Shown here: one piece after another, positions 1 to 13,400 of the stretch
Layout of the letters: each line of letters starts with the position of its first letter
How positions within the stretch are numbered: the stretch's first letter is position 1
Origin: Hexactinellida sp. DTS-2022
Taxonomy: Eukaryota; Porifera; Hexactinellida
Direction of reading: 5' to 3'
Assembly: GCA_028753945.1 (NCBI GenBank)
Contig: JAPNXP010000002.1
Coordinates: 13,950,001 to 14,014,000 of the forward strand
Length of the DNA stretch: 64,000 bases
Made by a program: the position numbers and the translations under genes
The notes under the pieces: generated by a model
Seen by the model: the letters and a program-made list of their open reading frames with translations, nothing else
Databases searched by the model: none
What the model was told of the DNA's origin: nothing

Positions 1-131
1 CTAACTGTTACTGTATATCTTATGATGGAATTCATATTAATGTGACTGTTATTGAATAAAAGCACTTTCGCAGGTGCAATCCTACGAATTGATAATATAT
101 CCTTAATTTCAAAGATAAATACGCTAATAGG

Positions 132-232
132 ATAGCATGATTACTATTACGATACGATTACACTCTAATAAAATCATCCTATTACGATTATGATTCAGCG
201 AAATGTGTAATCGTAATCGGCCCCAACCCTGT
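132..232. mobile_element. Remnant of a hAT-like MITE
   Basis: The stretch has repeated ATTACGATTA-type words and ends CCCCAACCCTG, the reverse complement of a hAT-type CAGGGTTGGGG terminus. No matching left end or target duplication was found. Confidence 0.3.
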
Positions 233-2120
233 TTTTGGGTAACCTTGATTCATCATATTGTAAGCTTTTGTGCCAAATTAATTAACTCATAATTCCTTCT
301 TATTGTACCAATTTATTTCTAATTATTAATCTAACCATGTTTTACAGGTAATCAGCCCAAATTGCAGTTGTACATATGTACTATATTGTCTCTTTGCAGT
401 GGTATTTCTCCTTCTGGTCAGCCAAATTCAAGCCAAATTCAAAATATAGTGTCACCTACATAATACAATTTCACATACATCATCTGAAATTTTGCTTTAA
501 AGTTTTCGTACGGTACATACTGTTATTAGTATGGCTGAACTGAGTCTGAATATACCGAATATTCGAATATTCTTTCGAAATGATTTAACGAATATCCGTT
601 ACTTCTTTTGGATAACAACATGATTTTAAAAGTTTGCGATATCGTAAGTATACAGTCCTACAATAATTTATCCAGGAGCGCGAGGTTCTCCTTTTGGAGT
701 ATGATAATTTGGGAATTTTACTTTGGAGCGCGAAAAATTGGAATCTTCTCTTATACTGCAACATGAATTTGTGATTTAGGCATATGAAAATTGCATCAGA
801 CAATGATTAAGAGCGTATTTACAAATGGCTGTCTAATACACCTCATTCCTACATGCCTTGTGTCTTTTGTGTGTTAACTGAATACCCTTTCTAACTTATG
901 AATGAATTATTGGCTAAGCTGTATCCAATTCATATTCGAGATATGACCCTAAGCAGTGAAATCAGGTTTCCAAGGCAATTGAAGAATGTGGCTTAATTAA
1001 ATTTTGAAAACTGATATATTTTTATGTTAAATGACTCCTAGATGGGTTATTCACATCAATTTGTTTCAAAAAGCTAATTAATGCATTTTTCATTCTTTAA
1101 AATTTTTGCTTATTTTACCTATTAGACACACAGTGACGTCAATTCGACCAAGTCTCATCTAAAAAAATGGGTCTTGTACAGACCATCTTTATGACAAACA
1201 TTTACATAAGTAAAAGCACCCTAGATTATTTATTTCGATTAATAATTGAATCGCATGTATTAATTGAATATACTGACCAATCACTGGCCCAGAAATTGAG
1301 TGACTGCCATTGCCTTAGGTATAGAATACTATCATTAGGTGAATATGAATCTCATAATTTGAATCTCATATTTGCCTCTCATAAATTCAGAATGGCGCCA
1401 TGTTTTGGCTAATACATACGTATACTCGTTGTCATGTGTCAAAAGTTAAAACATTCTGCCCCAGCCCACGTTGTTAGTATAATTGCATGTGCATGCCCCG
1501 GGTTTGAACTAGAAGCTCCTCCCTGCCTCGGGCTCTCCAGATCCTGCGACTTCCCCTGTCCTTATCCCAAACGTGTACCTAAATCGATCAAGTCCACTTG
1601 ATTGCGGGATGTAAATATTGTGGAGATTTGTTTGAAAACTAGGGACCTAGCAAACAACTTAATCTGGCAGATGTGGCATTCTGCACAACTTTGCAATAGG
1701 CTGTTGCAAACATATTATGTTATTACTTGCACGAATCAGATACACACTTTTAGAATATCAGAATTCTTAACATGATTTTGTTTAATTTGATTACAGGGTA
1801 TCATAAATATCTTCAATAGCTAGTACACACTAGTCAATTTTTGCGACAGGCCAAAAAGTTTCTTCGATAAATGCCAATTTTGTTATCTTTAAATAATAAA
1901 ATGCTCTGTGTTTGCTGAACTTCAAGGATTTAAAATTAATGGTTTATTTTATACAAATACTCGTTACACTAAAAGCAAGGTCAGCTATGCCGAATATCAA
2001 CCTCGTTTTACATGCATGTAGCATATTAGAATGGGCAACCAACGCTAATTCGAATCTTATTTACGTATTAGATAAAAAATCCGTATGATGACAAAAAATT
2101 CCCTAAAACGGGAACATTCT
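233..2120. other. Intronic or upstream AT-rich DNA, no gene seen
   Basis: Only short chance open frames occur here. A GAATATTCGAATATTC palindrome lies near 553-572. No exon, RNA gene or complete repeat could be supported. Confidence 0.5.
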
Positions 2121-2523
2121 CAGTGTTTCATCCAGACATTTAGGCAAGGGGGGGCAAAGTAGAGTTTTAGGAATGTGAGGGGGGGCCAGGCCTTCATCTG
2201 GGTGCACGGATCGCACCCAAGGGTGCGTGATTTTAAGGAAAATTCTGGAAGGGTGCGTGAAATTGGAATTAATTTGGGTGCGCAGTGCGCACCCAGAGTA
2301 TTTCTAATACTATTTTTTGGTATTTTTTGGTAAATGTACGATTTTGGGCAAATTTGGGTGCGCGATTGAAAATTCAACATCACCAGGGTGCGCGGATCTC
2401 TTAGGGCTAGATGAAGGCATGGGGGGGCGGCGGCTTCAGCTAATCAGCTTTGATCAATGTATTTTTTCAAATCCCAAGGGGGGGCAAATGCCCCTCTTTG
2501 CCCTCCCCCTAAATGAAACCCTG
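2121..2523. mobile_element. MITE with CAG-GTTTCAT inverted ends and G-run arms
   Basis: The left end CAGTGTTTCATC and right end AAATGAAACCCTG are inverted, followed by GGGGGGGCAAA blocks on both arms. ATTCT flanks both sides (2116-2120 and 2524-2528). An inner inverted pair around CCTTCATCT, rich in GGGTGCGC, at about 2190-2417 suggests a second element nested inside. Confidence 0.6.
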
Positions 2524-3181
2524 ATTCTTAATCCTTAAAACTTCATTAAAACGCCATCCAAACAAATCCTAGCTAAAAAACATTACTACAGATAACTACA
2601 TTAAATTGCTTCGATTGCCGAAAAATGAATGAACCACCAGACGACATTATTCTTGTATATAGTTTCGTCTGTGGAAACAACGAATCAACTGCAAATGAAA
2701 GTATCGGAATGGATCTTATAGTGCACCATAGCCTACTACGTATATATACGGCTACATATGCTACCGAATCATAAGAAAAATTAAGAGTCCAGTTTTTGTA
2801 ATTTTTTTCTAAGCTAAACTATGCTTCCTATTGGCATAATTTGCATTGTATATGGGATAATCAACCTTGCGAACCAGTTTTGAGAATCTGAGATTTGTGG
2901 TTATGCTCTTTAGGCGCCATTTCATGATGATACCACAAATATACTAATTATCCAATTCGAGTCTAAAAGAACTACGAGAATTTTTTTTGGTTTCGAAGAA
3001 TTCCTAAATACCACAATTCCTACCTTATATTGTTGGTTTGTTTAACATTTGGCACCCACTCTCAATGGTCCTATATTCAACAATATCTGATACTAGAAGA
3101 GTATAATTTCTTCAGAATATCTGTCTCTTGCATCTAGAAGCTGACCATAAATGAACCTGGAGGCTGGAGTGTTTCCATATA

Positions 3182-3368
3182 CAGTCAACCCGCTTAATAG
3201 AGCCACCGGTTAATCGGTTTCTCCGCTTAATTGCGTCAAAATTTCACAGCATTTATAGGACAGAATTACAGTTTGGCTTACAATATTTTCGGTTAATCGG
3301 TTTCTCCGCTTAATCGGGTCAAAACAACCTGGTACAGAGGTGGCTCTATTAAGCTGAGTCGACTCTAT
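3182..3368. mobile_element. pogo/Tigger-like MITE
   Basis: Inverted ends CAGTCAACCCGCTTAATAGA and TCTATTAAGCTGAGTCGACT lie next to TA. Internal copies of CGGTTTCTCCGCTTAAT repeat the terminal motif. CAGT ends at TA targets are typical of the Tc1/mariner-pogo group. Confidence 0.65.
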
Positions 3369-3604
3369 TCTCATAAATGTTTTTTCCCAAATTTACTGCC
3401 CTTGTCCGGGGTGGAAAAATTGGTTTTTCCTGGGTGGTAAACACTGTTGATATATGCAAATTTTCCATAATACCATAATTAATTTCAATCTAATTAATAA
3501 TAGCCAAAAAATTATATCTATAATTTACAATATATTTTGACATTTATACTCGCATATATAGTCCTTTTGGCTCAAAAAATATGAAATAAATTTGCTATAT
3601 ACAG

Positions 3605-3720
3605 ACATATCTGCCTGATTTAATTATCATATGTTCGTAAATATGATCGGGATCTTAGATCATAATTTCGGCCAGGATCGGAATCGTGATCCTTATTTCA
3701 GGATCGTCTGATGCCCTAAT
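3605..3720. mobile_element. Remnant of the GATC-rich MITE family
   Basis: GATCGGGATC-type words end in CTGATGCCCTA, like the right end (CTAATGCCCTA) of the fuller copy at 41248-41752. The left end is missing. Confidence 0.4.
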
Positions 3721-4102
3721 AGAAGTAGATTTTACCTCTCTTGCATAACAATTAGGTAAATCTGGGTTTTGTCAAGCTTTGGATAATCAGTTATTCGATA
3801 CTGTCTCAATTTGTCGAAATATTTTATATATTGTACTGTAGATATAAATCTATTATATCATTATTTATTTTGTAGTGTGATGGCACATATGCACATTATT
3901 ATTTTCCATGTTAATTACATTAATTATATTTATTGAAACAGTGAAATTTATAACAAATTTTAGACTATGGATACCGTGATTAGTTGTTAAGGAATTCTAA
4001 TATCAAAGGTACACTTGTAAAATTTAAGGTTTAAATACTCCAACCTCTATCACCTATGCACAATTTTGTCTCAATTAATGTGTATACAAAATTCAGAGTT
4101 AC

Positions 4103-4155
4103 AGTCGACTACGCTTAATGAGGTCACTGGTTAAGCTGGTCAACCTCTTAATATG
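4103..4155. mobile_element. Single end of a pogo/Tigger-like MITE
   Basis: CAGTCGACTACGCTTAATGA resembles the termini at 3182 and 5979. No opposite end is present. Confidence 0.4.
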
Positions 4156-4429
4156 TTCATTTTCTTGGAACAAATCATGTCTTCAGAAGGTAGTGCAAGA
4201 CTTTTCGTTTATTTGGATCAAAATTAGGTTACTCGGGTAAAATTTTATTATTCGATCACCAATTTTTTCTGTACCAAATTTGCGTTCGATTGAGACAAAT
4301 CTTTGCTAAAAACTCAAAGATTTTTATATAATCTTAAATTTTTATCTCAGATTCTAGTACAATACATACATAAATAATGTCTGTTCTTTTTATTCTTAAT
4401 ATTTAACTTATTTATCTATTTATTTGTAG

Positions 4430-4476
4430 GTCCGAGCGAATTCTCTTGTCTTGCATCTTTCAACGTTTACCTCGAG
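4430..4476 (+). CDS. Exon 1 in window, cadherin-like gene
   Basis: This 47-bp exon lies between a TATTTGTAG acceptor and a GTAGTT donor. It enters in phase 1 and leaves in phase 0. It ends with FNVYLE, which continues into the NGPPVPLL of the next exon and looks like the V-x-F-x-E-G start of a repeat unit. It is short, so this call leans on the phase match and on the motif running into exon 2. Confidence 0.6.
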
Positions 4477-7400
4477 GTAGTTAACTATTTTATCCATACT
4501 ATTTTTTAATTGTGATCAATCTTGTCTAATCGGTTAAATTTTGAAATCTTATTTTCAAAATATAATTATCTATGTTCCTACCATTACTGGATCCTGATAT
4601 ACTAATATTTCCTGTTTTTATTACCTTGTACCCTCTCTTTTCTTTGTTATATTTAATGAAATGAAATATTTTTTATGGCCACCGGACATCAATCTATCAT
4701 AATAAACATTGTTTGATTGAAATAACCCCCGCCTATTGAAAATGCAATTATATATTAATTGATTCCAAATACAGACATTTTCAGTATTATAATCACCTGG
4801 GAACCGTCGAAATTTGTTCGCATTATCTGGAATTCGTATTGACCTGTGTCTCTTATTTGAATTTAATCTTATACTTATTAACCTATATTTTGCCTTACCC
4901 TTGTTCGTATTGATGATAGTCTAATTATTTTATATCTATTGCTATAATGAAATCATCTAAATACCTGAAAATTGTTGGTTTGGCATTATTTTGTCATAAA
5001 TGGTCTCTTAAACGAATTACTAACAGTTCTACTTTAATAAAATCCAGAAATTTGAATACTAGTTAAGCTTCACAGTGGGAAGTCAGGGAATTAGAGTCAA
5101 TTTAAGTAGTTTTAATCTAATGAAAATTAATATAATCGTAACAAGCACATTCTAAACTTAGAAAACTGAGCTATTGATGCTACATTGCATCGAGTTTTAG
5201 ATACTTTTCTGAATTCTTAAAGATTGACCTAATTTATACGTATATTGAAAGCGCAATTGTTGTGTGTTTGTTTGTTTTATTTACAATCAATCAAATTGCA
5301 GCCTCAGAAAATCTTTCCAATACGCACAGGCTATTTATACTAATTGAATAAGTTAGCTAATCCATACTAACAAACCCTCGAATTTAATTGGCTAACATAT
5401 TTTGTCACCTTTAAATGCAAATATTTCTCTTATAAAAACCAATAGATCGTTGTCGCAGTACAAAATTACCCCTGTTACAAATTTCAGCTTTCTGGGACTC
5501 GTAGTCTTCCAATTAATTCTGGACAAACACCCAAACAAACAAACAAACAAAACCAATCAATAATTTGTCTATTCTATTGCATGTTTTTCTTTAGTATTAG
5601 TATTTGGATTCGAGCTATCCTTATCGTGCAACTGAAAATTATTGAGCTACTAATGGGAGGATTTGAATTTCCCAAACAAAGCATTTAATTAAGGGGACTT
5701 TATGAGGAATATATTTAATACACTGCAAGGATTTATAATTCTAAATGATTTGTTTCAAGGCGTAGTAAGGCCGCGCATCGGCCTTCAATTGAGGCGTGAA
5801 ACGCTGAACAGTCGCAAAGCGACCGAGATCGAAGGGTTCGTATTATTAAACTTTAAATATTTGTGGTCAAATTCAACGCCTGATCTCTTATTATCTATAA
5901 CTTCTTTGTCATTAGAGTTATTCTTCTAAGGTTTCCAGGATTCTTTTTGAATACCCCTGTTTCAAAGACATTTGAATACAGTCGACTCCGCTTAATAGAG
6001 AGCCACCTCGGGACCAGGTTGGTTTGACCCGATTAAGCGGAGAAACCGATTAACCGGTGGCTCTATAAGCGGAGTTGACTGTACAATTTCTTATGATTAG
6101 CACCTTCAATTTTATTACTTAATTACTAATTCGGACAACCTAGTCACCGACTTTAAAGTTCAGAAACTTAAAGTGGCCATCGTCGCCAGATCTTTTTCAA
6201 GTTCCAATAGATACACGTGTCTATTAGCGATGATATAAAATCAACTCCAGGGTACCCTACCCTTCTCCAAAACTTTCTCATGACTTATAAGCTGGATAGG
6301 TCAAGTTCGGCATATTCCTTGGGTATTTAGTAATACATATTGTAATGCATGTTGTTTACTCTGTCTATATACTTCCTAAATTCTAAAAATATACAACAAA
6401 TAGTATACCATCTATTAAGTGCAAAACCACCAACAGGCAACAGCCTATTAACTCAACCAGGCTCACGAAATCCCAATAAGTGGATTTTATTTATGGGAGG
6501 ATATTTAGTGAGCTAGCTATAATCCAAAACAGAGAATTATTTTATTAAAAAATGCTCTTAAGTCTGCTAAGAGTACTTATGGTGCAGTGTATTAGAGAAC
6601 TTAGTGAGTACGCGTACACACCATTTAAGTTTGGTGTGTATGCGTACTCACCAAACTGTGTAGTGAGTACGCGTACACACTAAATGTAATTTGTGTTTAG
6701 AGTAACTTTCATGTTATGGGTTGTTTTCTGGGATTCTAAGCTCTAAGCTTCTAAGCTATTCAAAGCTGTTTTCTCCGATTCTAAGCTCATTTATATTTAG
6801 TAGTAATTATTGTCTCAATCAATAAGTTAATTTATGTCAAACCTCTGAATATAGTTAATTAAGAAGCCGTAATACATTCCAAATGAAAGTTGAAGTTAGT
6901 GATCATAATTCTGTTTAGAATCCCTTAATATCTCACTTCATGATTTCCAGCTTCTTAACTAACTATATTCAGAGGTTTTACATAAATCAAGCGTGAAACA
7001 ACTAATTGCACGAAAGTTCCTCTAACACACAATTACATTTAGGGTGTACGCGTACTCACTACACAGTTTGGTGAGTACGCGTACACCCAATCTTAAATGG
7101 TGTGTACGCGTAGTCGCGTACTCACTGAGTTCTCTAATACACTGCAACACTTATACTTGTGAGAATCTCACCCATTATACACGTACCTTACTTACCTTTC
7201 TTGGGTAAGACTATGTTTTTAGTTATTGTTCCCACGTTAAAAATACTTAATCAATGATATTGGGTGACCAAAAACGTAATTCTTAATCAAATCACCTTAA
7301 ATCATCCAGAACTTTACTAGGAGACTAGATACATCATTTTAAATGATGTCAATCAGTTCCTAGCTATCATTAACCTATATGTCAATAATCCTTCATGATT

Positions 7401-10400
7401 GGCCTATCGAGTGACCCCTTGTTCGACTCACATCAGCTATCTTAGTCTAGTTATTAACATAGTGACACACTAAATCGTCATTTTACGCTATTTACGACAA
7501 TTTCTTTATCAAGTTATCATCAGCTGGAAACATGCACTAGTCTGGGCACTTAACACATGATGGTGACATACTGGACTTAAGCACTAAAATCTTATAGTTA
7601 ACTTAACAAAGTTTTTTAGAAATAGGCTGCTAGCCCCCGACAAATTTAAATATGAATATTATTGTTGTTGTTTACAAAAATTGTAACAAATTAATTAAAA
7701 TTAGAGAGTATCGGGAAATTACATTAACACCATACTTAAACTCAGACACTGTTGTCACTGCCTATCTACCAACACTTGACTAGACGCCCCCCCCCCCCCC
7801 CCCCCCCCCACAAATCATCGTGACCACTCGCTTACGGAATAACTATCCGGAAACCGGTGAAAATACGGTGCAGTTCATAGTCACGAATTTTTTTCTCGAA
7901 GGAAGTGATGTTAGGATATTCGAATATCAAGTGGCCAGTATCAAATTAGTACAGCTGTCATTGATATACGTAGACTAACTAAATATACACGAATTATATT
8001 GAATAGCTTGTCATTGCCTACATAAACTTATACTGTTTAACAGTGTATATTGTAAATTCTTATTAAATCATCGAATATAATACCTTTGACGTTCAAAACA
8101 CAACAGTTGTATGCAGATTTAGGGATTTTTGACATTTTTGTTTTCATTTAGAATTTTAGACCATTTAGAAATTAAATTTTTGTATAATTTTCTAAATACT
8201 ACTGTAAACTATCGTTAAAACCAAGTCGGATATAACGAAATAATTGTTTATAACAAATGGAGATATTCCCCCAGAGCACCAAATCCATTAATTTTGATCC
8301 GTTTATAATGAATATCCGGATATAACTAAGGAATTTTCAGGTCCCAAGCACTTCGTCATACGGGAGTTCACTGTACTACAGTCAACTCCCGTTATATCCA
8401 AGTTGGATATAACGAAGTACCTGCTTATACCGAAATCATTCACTGGTCCGGAAATCCTTCTATCTTATTACATTATAAAAACTTCGGTTACAACGAAATG
8501 GATATAACGAAACTCCGCTTATAACGAAGTCATTTAAATCCCATACGTATAGTCTCTAATCTATCAATTTTACTCCGGTTATAACGAATTCTGCTTATAA
8601 CGAACTCCGGTTATATCGAAATTTGTTCATATTGAACTCTGGTTACAACGAAATCCAAATTGTAATGAACTCCTTTAAGATCGAACTCCGCTTATAACGA
8701 ACTCCGGTTATGACAAACTCCGCTTATAACGAAATGAAACTACGTCCCGAGCACTTCGTTATAACGGGAGTTGACTGTATAATTTACATATATATTTGAA
8801 ATTTTCGAATACTTTTCAATCGAATCAAATGCACGGTCTACAATTTCTTCGTGTAATCTTTAGATAAGTTAAATTATAGAATTATGGTATCCCAATAACA
8901 GGTTAGTTGATTAATTAAATGCTAAAATTTGACTGAATCTTCACTTTCTATTTTATTCGTATGGCAGTTATTGTTTCGAAAATGTTTATCTATTTTAATC
9001 ACAGCAAAAAAATAAATGTATTATATTGTATCGCATTAATGTTCTGTCATACATTATACTTGAGCAACATTGTGAAGTAATGTTATGAATCAGTAAGCCA
9101 AAATATAATATTAGCACTTCGGCCACTTCCTTAGTACAAAAACAATTTTACATTAGTGCTTCTTGGTCCAGTTTCTTGCTCCTCATTAGTCATGAGTTTG
9201 ACACCTCTTAAAAGATCGACCCAGTTTACGTTTACTTTTACTTAATGTTATTTTCTCTTTAGAACGGACCTCCGGTCCCGTTACTTGTTGGATCCGGCCT
9301 CTATATAGACGATATTGACCATCAAGAAATCTTTAACATGACTGTATGTTGGATACTTATATATTTTTTGTATTGCTATTCTTATGTACAAAAATGTATA
9401 CTATGATTAAGCCGAAAATATCATGCTTGTATTCGTATTTACATTTAATATCTTAAGGTGACAGGTGTATTTTTATTTATAATTAAGTCGTGATTAACTA
9501 TTCGTATTTATATTTGTATTTAGTTATTTATTGAAAATCCTTATATAGTAGAGCTGAGCTTTGTAGAGTTTAGATTTTTTCCCATACTAAAAGCCCAGGC
9601 TTACTTTCTAAAGGTCAATTTCAAAGTTTGGGAAAAACTGACCTTTCTCAGTGCCTGAATACACATACACGTACTGAAAAACTGAGCTCTATATAAGTAA
9701 TATCTTATTTATTTGAACAATGCATCTATAGCACGAAATTCTTGAATGACTTGACAAAATTTATGTGTTAAAGCTACTAGCTAGTACATAGGATATTTCG
9801 ATCCATTATCCTACGAACCTGATCGCGACCCATAGTATGAACCTTAATATTTTGTGGGCCGTTTGGAAGTTTGAACTATCCTTGAACCACAGGGTCATAT
9901 TCTCTGGGAAATTCAAATTTACGGAATTCAATGAGACAATAGACCGACCCTATTTTAATATTTTGTTTTGTCTTTATCAGAATTGATCAAGATTATTTAG
10001 AATTTGTTCTAATCAATATGAATTTTATATTGAGCGAACACCAATTTTGAACCCAATTTGTTGAGTTTGTCCCGATTAACCGGTGTCCCAATTAAGCGGA
10101 ATCTACCGTATTTCAATTTTCCCATTTATTTTGGCTACTTCAGTTTGACAAAGGTTATTATTAATTCATATCATATTCAAACGATTGAAAGGATGAGGAG
10201 TTTAATAGATAATAGATAATCAATATATTAAAAACACTATTATAGTTTGTTTGTTTGTTTGGTGTTTGTCCGTAATTTATGAAAAGACTTCGTTTTATAG
10301 TAAACTTTTCTTGACAATTTTTATAAATTTGACTCGATTAGCATTAAAATTATGTAAAAATGCAACACATAGTGGAACACCTTTGTGAAATTAATCGGTT

Positions 10401-13400
10401 ATTAAAACTTGCAGTATTAATTATCTGAAGCCTTTATAATTCCACTTCAATAGATTTAAGCTGTGTGAAAATATGCTACAAATGATTTATTTTATTCCTA
10501 CATTTCTTAATTTACTTTACTGGTCTTTTTCTTCTAGTTTGCACAGTTGTTTGTGGTTACTGAAACAACTGACTCTTCTTTTATTATTCTACAAGCTACT
10601 TCTCTAATAGACGGGATTAGTCAAGTTTATGATTCCACATCTAGGAGTAAGAATTTATTTTTTGCTTATTTATTGTTTCCATTTTCTAATTAATTAAAAG
10701 AAATAGTTCTACTGTAAGAAGACTTTAATATTCTGCACTCTGTTATCTAATTAAGGTAAATATACGTATTCACTAAATTTTGTTCGTTGGTTGATTGATT
10801 ACAGTCCCTCCAAAATAAATGCTATCCGCACTACTGAATTTTAGATTTTTTCCATGTCATCATCACCACAAAGGTGTTAAACCATTTGAGAAATGTGTTT
10901 CTGAAGGTGAAAATCCTTAATATTGCTGGAAGTTTCGTTCTAACCTCTTTTCTTTTATAGTTTATCTAGTTTAGTATTAATGTGATCACTGGTTAACAGC
11001 CAATATGAGCTGTTAACAGCAACTGACTAGCTGTTAATTGGAAATACCGCTGTAAAACGGTGTGTTAGATAAGGAACTTGGAAAGATTCAAATTGGATAT
11101 TATACGGGATATTTAGATTTTAACAACGCTGTTAACATCATTTTACAACCCATGCTGATGATTCAACATTTCTTCTGTTATTGTTTGTCAACACCAACCG
11201 ATACTTTCTAATAAAAAAATCACAAAATTTTAACAGATTGTTTGACGATGTCAACTACATTACCCATATGGGTGATTTTTGGCATTCAGGGATATTTTGT
11301 GTCTGGCTCGGACAAGTTCGAGTCATGGATATGTAAATTTTATGAATCTCACTATTAATTATCCTGGATACAGACATTTCGTTTCACGATATTTCGTTTC
11401 TGCAACATATCATTACACGACAGTTTGTTACACGACACTTCGCTACTAATTTCATTGGTAATTCTAAACACCTGAGTGTTATTGTTTATACTGATATTTT
11501 AGCTGCTAGAATGTTATTGAATAAGGTCATGTTTACCTTTGTTGAAATTTAAAGGTTTACCTCCATCACTTATTGTGGAAATAAATAGGAATTTTTTATT
11601 TATTTCATAATTCGCAACACATGGCAACAACAATAATATCAGATAATAATCATCAGTCATTTACCCTCATCAAGTCATCAAGAGGAGGCAATAAGCTGAT
11701 TGAAGGAGGATTTATGGCCTACTATATAATACGGCTAGATAAGTCAAGTATTTGCTCATTTCATTTCCAGGCCAGTGTTTACTTTCTAATTGCTCGTAAA
11801 ATGAATTACCTATCGTCATGGAATATACTAAACTTAGGTTTTCAAATACGCCAAGAAACATCTAAAATACTTTTGAGAATTATTTCTCATCGGATTTAAC
11901 CATAATGACGTAATCAAATATACATACCCATATATGGTAATTAATACTAATTATGAAGTAGAGATTTGAAGTAGAGATTCAGTGAACATTAGCTAAATAA
12001 GTCACAAGAAGGGTCATTAAACTGACTGGGCACAGTGGTTTATTTCGACCATTCACAGGAAGTAGGTATTTCCAGGTCAGATAGACCTATCAAATGTATT
12101 ATATACCAATGAGTTATCGATACCTGTGAATCCATTTATGGACTCAGAAAATTAGTACGGCTTCTTATTTTTAAGTTATGACGTCATAATATTTTTTTAG
12201 ACTCCCATAATTTCCACAAATATTTGCCAAATTAGTATTTTCAAATAAACTAGAGCTAATTAATTTATGTGCAACTCTAAATAAATGCATGGAGTAGATA
12301 TAAATTAACTTGATAATGTAATTCGAGAGCCTAGGCCTGTTAAATAACCAGTTTTATTAACATCAACGATTCGACCAGTTTTTCTTGATCCAATTTTGGC
12401 ATTTGATCACCTTTGCATTTTCTATTCCATTACAGCAACCTGTATAGATTCTGCACCCCGTATACTTCTAAATTATTCATTTTAGTTTACTAATTGATGA
12501 AATTTTGATAAGAAAAATTAAAATCTTTGTATATGAATTTTCAAAGCCCCCGTATATAGACAAGTAGATTTTGGTTTGCGCGGGGTTAGAAAGTGGTTAA
12601 AACAGAAGTTTATTAGGTCATTATACAATAAAAACGTGTCTGGGTACACAGCACTTGACGGCACCACAAAATTATGCACCTCCTAAAAAGGTATATTTCT
12701 GTCCGGACTTTTATTTGAAACATATTTTGTAATGATCCACTACACTTAGAGTTGACGTGATATATATTTGAAACTCAACTGTTTTAGGATGATCTAAGGT
12801 ACAATAATATGTATTGAAAGTCTTAGGTCATAATGAAAGAAGCCTACTGAGAATATGAGCATGATCTAAAGCAAGATTATGAAACCACAAAATTCAAAAA
12901 TAAAATGATTCTGTTGTCATGATTTGATGCATTATATCTCCTAAACCCTTTCGAATTTTTAGCTGAAATTTATCTTTCCTACGTTTTAGCTTATGCTTAA
13001 AACGATAAAAATGGTTTAGTGTGATTTGAGAACATTGAAATTTTGCACTACTTCCTGTCAATAAACCACTGTGCTGGGCAACATGTACATCGTCAAACAG
13101 CACTTTTAAGACTTAGATTAAAATCAAACTATACATTTCAAAAAATACAAAATATATGGTTTGATAACAATAGTATAATTATTTACTTACATTGACGTTG
13201 AAAAGAATTTGAGTGAAAGGAATGACATAATTTGTTACTGTAGTTAGTTATTAACAAGAAAAATGCATTAGGATAAAAACGGCAAAGTTAGATTCTCAAA
13301 TAATCTAAAAAATTAACATTTATTTAACATCGTTGCCATATATGGGTATGTATATTTGATTACGTCATTGTGGTTAAATCTGATGAGAAATCATTCTCAA

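Noticed and set aside
350-480. Possible upstream exon starting after TTTGCAG with a hydrophobic frame (AVVFLLLVS)
   Set aside because: The frame soon meets a stop, no donor is convincing, and it has no similarity to the repeat units of the host gene.
6600-7140. CRISPR-like array of repeated ACGCGT units
   Set aside because: The spacing is irregular, the repeats are inverted between arms, and the context is a eukaryotic intron.
12894-13103. 69-codon minus-strand frame in the Transib-like element as a transposase piece
   Set aside because: It crosses the element's boundary and shows no RAG1/Transib motif.
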